A stretch of 64,000 nt of DNA. Origin: Simmondsia chinensis (lineage: Eukaryota; Streptophyta; Magnoliopsida; Caryophyllales; Simmondsiaceae). The notes under the pieces were generated by a model. The model made no database searches, was not told the DNA's origin, and saw nothing but the letters and a program-made list of their open reading frames with translations. This document shows, in pieces, positions 33,573 through 43,700 of the stretch; position 1 is the first letter of the stretch; every line of letters starts with the position of its first letter. The DNA lies in assembly GCA_018398585.1 (NCBI GenBank), contig JAGTTD010000013.1, forward strand, positions 32,443,131 to 32,507,130, given 5' to 3'. Made by a program: the position numbers and the translations under genes.

Positions 33573-35015
33573 ATGCAAACTTGGCTAATATTATCAACCA
33601 TTTCTCTCTCTCTTTGGTTTCTATACAGCACCTCCCTGTTTGAACTCGTCAAAAAATGGCTAACCCTTCTTGGGGATCGGCTTCATATCTACAGCTTCTA
33701 CAGTATCCCTCAGTATAATGATCAGTTCCAGGAAAATCAGTTGTACCTTAAAGTCTTGATGTACATAGATTCATTACCGTCTTTGCAAGATTCGGATGCT
33801 GTGACCCTTTTTTCGATGGACAAATCGGGTGATATTGTTATGTGTTTGGATAACGATCAGTCGGTATCGGACGTGTATTCACGGGCCCGGGTCAGTTGGG
33901 TGTACCGGACACTGAGTAATGGTCTTGGTGGTGAGTTTGTGTTGAAGGTCAAGAGGAAAGACATGAAGAGAATCTTACAACCGTACATTCAACGTATCTA
34001 TAAGGTTACTAATGAGATCGAACAAAGAAAAAAGGAGCTTCGGATTCATCTTTATCGTTCATCCGGTGATAACGGACTGTCAAATGGACGGTGGAGATCG
34101 TTCCCTTTTGTGCACCCTGCCACATTTGACACGGTTGTCATAGATGACGCTGTTAAAAACAAGGTTAAAAGTGACCTTGAACTGTTCTTGAAATCGAAGC
34201 AGTACTACAACAAACTTGGACGGTCTTGGAAACGGAGTTACCTTCTATACGGTCAATCTGGTACAGGTAAGTCCACCTTTGCTGCTGCAATGGCAAATTT
34301 CTTGCAATATGATGTGTACGATGTAGATCTATCGAACATAACGAACGACTCAGATTTTAAGACAGCTCTGCTTCAAACAAACAAGAAATCATTGATCTTG
34401 ATCGAGAATTTGGATTTATACTTGATGGGAAAATCAAACAGCGTAAGTTTGTCTACTATATTAAACACGATGGACGGTGTCATTTCGTGTTGTGGAGAGG
34501 AACGAGTCATGGTATTTACCATGAACTGTAAATACCAGATTGACCAGGTAATTCTAAGGCCGGGTCGGGTCCATGTCCAAATTTTTTTCCCACTCTGTGA
34601 TTTCAATTCGTTCAAGTCTTTAGCTTATACCCATTTGAAAATAAAAAACCACGTGTTATTTGGTCAAATTGAGGACTCATTTCGAGCTGGGGGTCTAAGC
34701 TTAGCCGAGATCAGCGAGATTATGATCTCGAATAGAAGCTCTACAAGCAGGGCTTTGAAATCAGTTGTTAAGGCATTGGAAAACAGTGTTGGTGCTAACG
34801 AGTTGCGTAAGGTTCGGAGATCTTCAAGCGAGAGCGAAACTGATCGAGATGCAAATAATTCTGATATGTCTGGTTCACTAAAACAACGAAAGAGTGTTCC
34901 TGGCATGAAGGAGATACAGAAATTTTACGGGCAGTTCAGATTGAGAGGTAGTAAGAAAGAGGAATCCACAGGTTCAGGGGTGAATGAGAAGGAAGACTCG
35001 CACCATGGACTATAG
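33573..35015 (+). CDS. AAA-ATPase, BCS1-like/At2g46620 type
   Basis: Predicted 480-residue P-loop ATPase anchored to a membrane. The N-terminus has one hydrophobic span (about residues 3-23), then the AAA-ATPase-associated domain (about 25-130), then the AAA core with Walker A GQSGTGKS (227-234), a Walker B region LILIENLDLYL with E278-N279-L280-D281, sensor-1 asparagine in FTMNCK, and LRPGR as the arginine-finger region. A polar Ser-rich C-terminal tail follows. It is intronless, as usual for this plant family, and its length is normal. The ATG at 33573 is chosen; the frame is open slightly upstream but without an ATG. The usual Walker B acid pair E-D is E-N here, and RPGRVD/DPA-type positions are RVH and DQV, so hydrolysis may be weakened. 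Membrane location and role are inferred from the family. A poly(A) signal-like AATAAAA is near 35291. Confidence 0.9.
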   Translation: MQTWLILSTISLSLWFLYSTSLFELVKKWLTLLGDRLHIYSFYSIPQYNDQFQENQLYLKVLMYIDSLPSLQDSDAVTLFSMDKSGDIVMCLDNDQSVSDVYSRARVSWVYRTLSNGLGGEFVLKVKRKDMKRILQPYIQRIYKVTNEIEQRKKELRIHLYRSSGDNGLSNGRWRSFPFVHPATFDTVVIDDAVKNKVKSDLELFLKSKQYYNKLGRSWKRSYLLYGQSGTGKSTFAAAMANFLQYDVYDVDLSNITNDSDFKTALLQTNKKSLILIENLDLYLMGKSNSVSLSTILNTMDGVISCCGEERVMVFTMNCKYQIDQVILRPGRVHVQIFFPLCDFNSFKSLAYTHLKIKNHVLFGQIEDSFRAGGLSLAEISEIMISNRSSTSRALKSVVKALENSVGANELRKVRRSSSESETDRDANNSDMSGSLKQRKSVPGMKEIQKFYGQFRLRGSKKEESTGSGVNEKEDSHHGL

Positions 35016-35399
35016 CCTACAAAACCGACAAATGGTGGAATTTATCAAAGAGTAATGCTACACGACACGAGAAGGGGGTACATGAAAATGCCACGACTAG
35101 GGTATAGTTTGTCGTTAACGACAAATTAGTTCCTAAACCCCTTTTTTTTCGTGACATTTTCGTGATTTTTTTTTTTCCACAATACAGAGCATTTTCTCCT
35201 AATTTTATTACAGTTGTTAGAAAAGCCTTTTACTATGTAGAAAAACTAGTTACAGTTGAAAAGTAGTTTTGTAATCATTTTTTAATTATTGTAATAAAAC
35301 TACTAAATTGATGATATATTCTCTCTCCCGACTTTAATGTGACATTTTTTTTTTACTAGATTTACATGTTGAATTCTCAATAATCAAGTTACACAAATG
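35016..35399. other. 3' flank of the AAA-ATPase gene
   Basis: AT-rich 3' untranslated and downstream sequence; a poly(A) signal-like AATAAAAC is near 35291. Confidence 0.5.
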
Positions 35400-35645
35400 A
35401 CGAGCCATCATTAATACAATATTGAGTCAACGAGCTATTAACGAGTACTTAATGAACCCTTATAAGAGTGCTTGTGAATTTTAATGAGTCGAATATTCCC
35501 CAATTTGAATTGGACTCGTTGAGTTAATCAAGCATGTTTGAACTCAGCTTGTTTAGTTATAGTGCCTCAAATCAAGCATGATTGAGCTTTTATCAATCTC
35601 GAACATAAGTAATTTATCAAGTGCTCGGTTTATTTACACCACCAG
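35400..35645. mobile_element. GAGCTC-rich hAT-like element
   Basis: ATGACGAGCCATCATTAATA ... CTCGGTTTATTTACACCACC. Confidence 0.5.
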
Positions 35646-35692
35646 TCAAGTCCTAATAGGTAACACGTAGACTTGATATGATATTCTTTGCT

Positions 35693-36130
35693 AGTAGGGG
35701 TGTACATGAGCTGAGCTTGTCAAGCTTGAGGCTTCGGTCAAAACTCGCCGAATTTGGAAGCTTAAAGCTTGAGTTCGGCTATTAATAGGTTCAAACTCGA
35801 CTCGACTTAGTTAAGTTTTGAACCTAATTCGACGAGTTCCAAGCTAAATGTGCTTTATTTAGGCTCATTAATTTAGCTTGATACCCGTTTATACTTGAAC
35901 TTGGATCATTTAAACTCATTCTTGGTTCGATTGCGCATATTTAAGCTTATAAATTGTATTAATATAAGTTCATTCAGACTTTCGAGTTTAGCTTTACGAG
36001 TATCAAACTCGACTCAATAAGTTAATGAAGCCAACTAAACTTAACTTGAAGTCATAATAGGCTGAGCTTTTTGAGCTTCATAAGAAGCTGCTAGTTCGGT
36101 CTCAAACTCAATCCCTATAGCTATAAATAA
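35693..36130. mobile_element. GAGCTC-rich hAT-like element
   Basis: Begins with the typical tip TAGTAGGGGTGTACATGAGC and continues with diverged GCTCGA/AGCTTGA motifs. Confidence 0.6.
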
Positions 36131-36421
36131 GGTTGTTCGAATCGAGATTCTACTTAGGATCGTTAGAGCCTTATGGAATTGGAACCATAGGATTGGATAA
36201 AAAATCGAAAGATTCTACTACATGTATAGTAAAACAATTTTTGGTATTAGAATTAGTTACTTAAGTTTTGAAAATTTTATGTAAGACATCAACTTACAAG
36301 TATATGTATAAAAAAGTAATCAAATATGATAATACTTTATCATATAACGTAGATGTGTGATTATATACTCAAATAACCGTGATAATTTTCAAGATATATG
36401 CTATTAATGAAACTTTACATT

Positions 36422-36515
36422 TTTTTTTTTTTGATAATTAGTATTTCATTCATTAAAATTTGTCATACGACATCATAAGACATCAAAAGACAATAAAAAC
36501 ACAGGGTTCCTTCTT
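36422..36515 (-). mobile_element. LINE-like tail
   Basis: A poly(T) run, then GATAATTAGTATTTCATTCA: a minus-strand poly(A) retroposon end. Confidence 0.4.
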
Positions 36516-36803
36516 TGCGCAGTACAATCAATAACATCCATCCAAAGTCCTACCTAAACATCTTCGTAGAAATCCCTCCAATTCAACCCGCCATCCAAGC
36601 TCCTACAAGGGAACCCATCAATACAAAAGATCAAATAATCCCACTGAATTCAGTCCTTTTCCCCAAGTATAGAGGAAGGTCAAACAACTCATTTCCTTCA
36701 CCTCATAAGAAAACTTAATTTAACTTTCGTGAAAGCATAAGAAAACTTAATTGAACTTTCTCCTAATTGATGATAAGAAAGTACATTCGTTTAGGGTTCA
36801 TTT

Positions 36804-37041
36804 ACCAAGCACTAATGCACCGGATCCCATTAGAACTCCGACGTTAAGCGTGCTTGGGCGAGAGTATTACCAGGATGGGTGACCTCCTGGAAAGTCCTCA
36901 TATTGCCAACCCTATAAGGTTAGGGGTCCTCGAAAACAGTCTCTCGGCAGGGTTACACTTTGAAGAGGCTGCGTACATCCACCCCCTCCCCCCTCGACCC
37001 CGCTTAGGCGGGAGCCCTTGAGCCACTGGGTCTGGTGTTGT
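36804..37041 (+). mobile_element. 5S rRNA-headed SINE, subfamily 2, best-preserved 5S 5' part
   Basis: ACCAAGCACTAATGCACCGG followed by ATCCCATTAGAACTCCGAC, A box GTTAAGCGTGCTTGGG, C box GGGTGACCTCCTGGAAAGTC: nearly a true 5S rRNA from about position 12 on. Linker CCAACCCTATAAGGTTAGGG and the Au-like body follow, ending GCCACTGGGTCTGGTGTTG. Confidence 0.9.
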
Positions 37042-38310
37042 TTAAAGTACAATCATTTATAATATATGTTTCAATTTTTTTTTGACTTTTTAACATTTTA
37101 TGTATGCGCTGGTAGAATTGAAGTAGGATCGGTAGAATCGTAAAATCGTATTATGATCCTATCCGTTAGTTTTATTTAATATGAATCTATCGTAAGATTT
37201 TATAAAATTAAGATTTTATTTGGAATTCGGATTGATTAAAGATTGTGGGATCATAGAATCTCTGGATCGAGAGTTTAATAACAATGATTATAAACCCCAT
37301 CGACACCCAAAAATTCCGAATCAAAAAAGAATAATTATCAATTCTTATTGCACTGCGTGTCTTAATTATGAAACAAATTCTAATCTTAAACAACAATATT
37401 ATGTTTGGTTGTAGCAGTTAGCCGTTAGTGTTTAGCTGTTAATTGTTAGCTAATTGATAGCTGATAGCTGAGGGTAATGTGTTTAGTAAATTAAGATAAA
37501 CAGGATGTGCAAAATTATAAATAGAATTTGACTATATAGCGTTTGTAAAGCTAAAATCTAAATTGTTTAACTTTTAAAAAGCTGCTTTTCAAAAGCTAAA
37601 TGCCATAAAAAATGCTAACAATAAAATTTTTACCAAACAGTGCTACTAGCTGTTTGACTAGACAAAACACTAAATGAAAAGCTGCTTGCCAAGCATTATG
37701 TATGCAAAAATATGAATCTAATTTGACCATTAATTTATAAAAATTATAGTTTAATATTCTTTTTTATAATTTAGAATTTAATATTTAGGTATCTTGAAGT
37801 TTAAGTATTTATTATTTAGATATTAAGATATTTTAATATATATAATAAGTTATATTAAGACTTAAAATTTTATCACCTGAGTATTCTATGTCAAATTGGG
37901 TTATTTTTGTCAAAATTTGGCAGATTTTCACCCAAAAGAGCTGATATGATACATGATCATGAAAATATATATGAATTTTGTTAATATTTTTAGCAAAAGT
38001 TCAGCAGATTAAAATAAAAATTACCTTATTCTAATAAAAGAAACATATATATTAAATATATAATATGTCATGTCAACATTTTTTGGAAAAATATCAAATT
38101 CTAACAATGATGACCTAAATATTATTAGAATTATGCTCCATGTCAATATTTGAATGAATATTAATCGTATTTGCACAAATGATATTTGATTGATAAAATT
38201 TTTAAATTTTAGATTACTTAAGTGAAAATTTTTCAAAGGGATTCCCCACTTTTTATATTGAAAACTAGGATACCTCAATGATTAATGTTTAAATCTCAAG
38301 TAAAGTGATA
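37042..38310. other. AT-rich spacer with MITE-like sequence
   Basis: No gene. 37400-37690 reads like a MITE (TTTGGTTGTAGCAGTTAGCC ... GCTAGCTGTTTGACTAG motifs). 37770-38290 is AT-rich. Confidence 0.4.
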
Positions 38311-38412
38311 ACTTTTTTTCGATAAATGACGGCAAAGCCGTATTACAAACAGAAAACTCAAAATGATGAGGCCTAAGCCACTCCGTAAACGGTAGTGGAA
38401 ACAAAGCAAGGT
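38311..38412 (-). mobile_element. LINE-like 3' end fragment
   Basis: TTTTTTCGATAAATGACGGC ... GATGAGGCCTAAGCCACTCC. Confidence 0.45.
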
Positions 38413-38451
38413 GATAACTATTCTATTAAATATATAAATTTGATAATTAAA

Positions 38452-38820
38452 TTAAGGATTATTTATCTTAAAGGTCTATGTGCTTTACTTATTGTGTCAA
38501 TTTAGTCCTTGTACTTTTAATTGTGTCAATTTAGTCCCTGAACAATTCAAAAATGTGTCAATTTAGTCCTTTGGTCAAATTTAAGTTAAGTTAATGACGT
38601 GATTTTAAAATGCAAAATTATGTTAGATGCAAGCAACTTATTATAAATTTATTTGTTTATTCAATTTAACCCAATTCGTGGCCGAACTATTAAAAATTTT
38701 ATTAAAAACTTAACATAAATTTTTCTCTAATGACCAAATTGACACATTTTAGATTATATAGGGAGTAAATTGACACAGTAAACAAAGTACATGGACCTTT
38801 AGCGTAAATAATCCTTAAAT
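38452..38820. mobile_element. MITE family M1, copy 3
   Basis: TGTGTCAATTTAGTCCTTG ... AGTACATGGACCTTTAGCGT; close to the copy at 17905-18297. Confidence 0.65.
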
Positions 38821-39362
38821 TAAAAATATTTAGAAGAGTAAATTACACACTAATACCCTGAGGTTTAGTTATCAAATTTTTAGTGAATAAATTTCACGAA
38901 ATAATAGTTTTGTCAAAAAGTTATATATATCTAATAAATTAGTCCAAAATAACGGTTTAGAAGGGTCTAAAACTGGCCTGTCACTTAACTTTTCTTCATT
39001 ATTGGTGTCATGACATTGCGGTTAGTGCATAAGATAAGAGAAATAATAAGGAGATGGTGGGTTTACTAACCAATAACAAATTTTATCCCTTTTCGCATCG
39101 TCATTAGGACAACATAACAATGACAGCCAAGTACCTCAAAGAGGCTCTCATCAAGGTAGGATCCGAGAAAGGTCTGGGAAAGCTACTATCCTGCAAGAAT
39201 GCTATGAAAAAAGTTACTTTGCTTTTTATGAGCATTTTAATAAAATAAATGTAACTTTCAAAATGATGTATTATTTTATAAAATTTATGAAGTACAAAAT
39301 TAATACACTAAATTTTATTACTATTATCTAATTTATCTTATTTAGGCATCATTTGGTTGCCG

Positions 39363-39600
39363 AAGAGGGCACCAACACGCCGTCACCGGATCCCATTAGA
39401 ACTCCGAAGTTAAGCGTACTTGGGCGAGAGTAATACCAAGATGGGTGACCTCCTGGGAAGTCCTCACTCTCAGGTTGGGGGCACTGGAAAACAGCCTCTT
39501 TTCAGGTTAACACCCTGAAGAAGGAAGGTTGCGTACATCCGCCTCCCCAGACCCTGCGTAGGCGGGAGCCCTTGAGGCTCTGGTATGTTCCTTTTTTTTT
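39363..39600 (+). mobile_element. 5S rRNA-headed SINE, subfamily 1, inside a MITE-like repeat
   Basis: AGAGGGCACCAACACGCCG, CACCGGATCCCATTAGAACT, A box GAAGTTAAGCGTACTTGGG, C box GGTGACCTCCTGGGAAGTCC, body to CTCTGGTATGTTCC and a T run. It splits a GTTTGGTTG-type repeat. Confidence 0.85.
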
Positions 39601-40545
39601 TATTGCCAAACAGATTAAATTTCTAAAGGAAGTTGTATTTCGCAGGAATTCACTTTCCTTACGAACTTCTTATAAATTTGTATAAAAGTGTTTGGTTGCT
39701 CATATGAGAAATAGAACTTCCTGGGAACTTAATTGTTATGTTTTGTTTGGTTGACACAATAACTTCTCATGAAATACAATTAAAATAACTATTGTATCTA
39801 TAGCCAAATTTCCAATTTTCACTAAGAAAGGGTAAAGTTGATAGGGAGACTCACAGTTAAAAGCGTAAAGTTGTCAAATTTGCAAATTATAAGGGATATA
39901 ATTGTTATACAATTCAAACGTCACTAAGAAAGTAGAACTTATATAGGAAACTATGTAAGTTACTTCTTGCATTTTGAGGCAATTGGCCTCGTTTGGTTGC
40001 CGAAGGAATTGAATTCCTATATGAAGTCGTACTTCCCAGTAATTCATTTCCCTTGTCAACTTCCCAGCCAGTAGTCTAAAAGTATTTGGCCGCCTATATG
40101 GGAACTAGCACTTCCTGAGAATTTAATTCCTGTGTTTTGTTTGGTTGACACAGCACTTCCCATGAAATATAATTAAAATAACTATTATGCCTATGTCCAA
40201 TCTTTTAACATCATTAGTAGAGGAAGTAATAGGTAAACTTGTCATAATCACAAATTTGAAGAGACCTAATTGTTATATGGATTAAAAGTCATAAAGAAAG
40301 TAGAACTCATCTAGGGGGTTAGATAAGTTAGAACTCACCTAGGAGGTTCCCTTTTTTGAAGTAATTGGAACTTATTTAGGAATTCTAACTTTTCACATCA
40401 TACTTACTTTCCGCATACTAAACAAAATCTAAAAACGACACTTCTCATGAATTAAAACTTTCTTCGTCTACTTCCTTCATATCAAACGAGGCGTTAGAAT
40501 TCCTAAATTTTACCTACTTTTTACGTACCAATCAAGAGCTACAAT
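39601..40545. mobile_element. MITE-like repeats, GTTTGGTTG family
   Basis: Two successive related copies (up to about 39985 and 39985-40545) with CTCGTTTGGTTGCCGAAGG, GGTTGACACA and ACGAGGCGTTAG motifs. Confidence 0.5.
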
Positions 40546-40660
40546 CCGTACTTATGATATATTGTGACTTTTCGCATCAGCTTCCTGCGTACAAAACGAG
40601 GCGTCAGTATATTTTAAAATGTTAAGCCTGCTGCTCTCCTGACAGACAAGACAAAATAAC

Positions 40661-40691
<31 letters not shown>

Positions 40692-40708
40692 ACTCACTCA
40701 CTCACTCT
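40661..40708 (+). repeat. (CT)n/(CACT)n microsatellite in the likely 5' UTR
   Basis: CTCTCTCGCTCTCTCTCTCT continues to about 40690, then (CACT)n. It lies 48-95 bp before the transporter ATG; CT-rich leaders are common near plant transcription starts. Confidence 0.75.
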
Positions 40709-40755
40709 CTCACACCGACACGCAGAGAGTGTGAGGTAAAGGAGGAGGTTCAACA

Positions 40756-43700
40756 ATGGAGGTGTTCTACTACATGGTGTTCGGCTCCCTAGCGGCGGTT
40801 GTGGCGGCGCTGGAGCTGAGTAAAACCACCAAAGATCGAATCAACACTTCCTCCGGCTTCAATTCCTTTAAGAACAATTATCTTCTTGTTTACTCTCTTA
40901 TGATGGGTAACCGCTTTGAATTCTTCCATCAGATCCTTTGTTTTTGATCTTTGATTCGATTTTATTGTGAAAATGCTCCGATTTTTTATGTTGTGAGATC
41001 GGATCCTTTGTTTTTGTTGTTCGATTTGATTTCATTGTGAAAATGCTTTGATTTTTTATGTTCTTAGAGCGGATGATTTCTTTTTGATTTCGATTCGAAT
41101 TCACTGGGAAAACGCTTTGATTATTGATGTTCTTAGATCGGATCATTTCTTTTTGATCTTCAATTCGATTTAATGGTGAAAATGCTTCGATTTTTGACGT
41201 GTGGGGCTGCTTGATCTGATCTTGCAATTGTAATGTGCTGCAAATTTTTTTTTTTTTTTTGGAAAATTATCACTTAGGCTGGTTTGTTTTTGACGGAAAA
41301 TTAGAATCTAGGAGGTGGTTTTCGTCCTTTTCGTTGTTTGGCATACATGTTTTGATGGAAAAGATTTCCAAATGGAAAAGGTTTTCCCCCTAATGGAGGG
41401 AAAATATTTTCCTTTATAAAATTAAGGAAGTCATGATTTCAAGCGGCACAGTAACCTTCGCGGTAATAAGCATGCGGATATGGATTGAACCGATATGAAA
41501 ATTATGAATTAGGTATTTTTTGACAAAAGTTGCCAAATTCTCAATGAAAATTATTGACATGGAATGTGAGTTCGACAATAAATATATATCCCTCTCATAA
41601 TGTAGTGATTTCTTTTGTCGGAAAATGCTAGCATGACACATTATTTTCCTTATATATATATAGTTGTAGTATATATCACATCAGTTCTGATGGAAATTAG
41701 CCAAATTTTAACTAAAATTCCCCAAATTTTCCATTGAGTATACCTAGGTGATAAAATTTCATGTCTTAGGGTACCTTATTTTATATATATATTAAAATGA
41801 TTCGGTGCTTAGGTAATAAATGCTCAAATTTTAGGATACCTAAGAGATAATTTTCTTATTTTGTATAGCTTTCAATTAAATTTTTATATTACTTATCATA
41901 TATGTCATATTAGTGCTTATATTATCCTATATGATAAAATATAAGATGATCGGTGAAAAATGTTTCTTTTAAACTATACAAGAAAACATCAATGCGGAAC
42001 CAGGTTTTTCTTTGAAACAAACAAAGGAAAACATCAATTAGATCTTAATTTTCTTTGGAAAACCTTTTTCAAAAGAATTCAATTCCTATAATCTACTTTT
42101 CCTTCTAAACAAACGGAGCCTTAGTTACCTTCACATTTGAATATATGCAATAAGATACCTAAGGTTTTAATATTTTATCACTTAGCTATACTATGTCAGA
42201 AATTGATTAATTTTGTAGGAATTTGACCAATGTTATGCAAAAAATGTCGATGTATAATATGATTACTTTAATATAGATAAATCATGCCAACATCAATGTA
42301 AATTTCTTATTGGAGTCACATATGGAGTTCTTGACACTTCACCTCACATGTGAGTCATCTTCAATCAGACCCCTCATCCACTCCAATCCAGTTGGGAATT
42401 CTATTCAGTTAGATCAAACATTAATTAGAGAGGCACTTTATGTATCAAATTCAAATGCACCCCTCAGTGTGTCAAACAAGAGCCTAAGATTATTAGCCTG
42501 CCCTTATACCAAGTGAAATTTCATCGAACCGAGGTCTAACCCATATAGTTGGCATACATGAGTCACATATGTTGAAGTGGGGTTCCGTTTTAAAAGTGAA
42601 TGGCATTAGGTCGAGTAACTTACTAAACTTATATGTTGATTTATTCTCCCTCACAACACTAATTTCTTACTAAAATTACATGTGAAATACTTAACAGTAA
42701 TCATGTCAGTGATTACATTGATAGGCTCACTTGCTTAATTGCATCTGAAGATGCCATCTTAGACCCCTCCTTAACGAAAGCTGTGCACTGACATTTCGCA
42801 CTCTTCTTAATGAACTTGTTTACGTGGAACAGCCGGTGACTGGTTGCAGGGTCCGTACGTTTACTACCTCTATAGCACTTACGGCTTTGGGAAAGGGGAG
42901 ATAGGACAGCTCTTTATTGCTGGCTTTGGATCCTCCATGTTGTTCGGAACAATAGTGGGATCAATGGCTGACAAACAGTAATTCTTCCTCTATGTTTCCA
43001 GCATTTATTAAATATATCGTGTCTAAGGCTCCATTTAGTTCAGAAGAAAACATTATCCCTGCGGAAAATTTTTCTTCACACTATATTTTTAATTAAAAGA
43101 CCATGCCTTGGCGGGAGCCCTTTCAGGCACTGCAATTGTTGTTGATGTTGTTGTTAACTAAAGAAAATGATTTCATTATATCAATTTGTATGAGGTTCAA
43201 GCCTGGGTAAGTCGAGGTTGAAGTGAGGCGTATGTCGTGAGATTACTGTAGAAAATGGTTTCCCCTTTATGAAGGAAAATGTTCTGCACTTTCCACTTCC
43301 CCTCAATGAAGGAAAATAAACAAGAACAATAACAAACCCATTGTCTCCAAGGGCTCTCGCCAATGCAAGGTCTGGGAGGGGTGAAATGTTTACAACCTTA
43401 CTCTACAGGGTGCTATTCAGTGCCTCAATAGAGAAAAATATTTTCTATATTTGTAATTGTTATGACGTTAGACAAAGAAACAATAAAATTGAAACGAAAA
43501 ATGATTTCCAACAGAATAAGTGGAACCTTAATATCTTGTTTCCAAATTATGACTCTATGCCATTAATTCAGGGGACGCAAGAGAGCAAGCGTAACTTACT
43601 GCATTACTTATATCCTGAGTTGCATCACCAAGCATTCTCCTCAGTATAAAGTTCTGATGCTGGGTCGTGTGCTGGGCGGCATAGCCACCTCTCTTCTATT

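Noticed and set aside
33548..33573. ATG at 33548 as the AAA-ATPase start
   Set aside because: It is out of frame with the ATPase and likely lies upstream of the transcription start set by the TATA box.
36804..36935. Genuine 5S rRNA gene
   Set aside because: The head is diverged, lacks the first ~12 bases and a T-run terminator at the 5S end, and runs straight into the SINE body; no tandem 5S spacer array is present.
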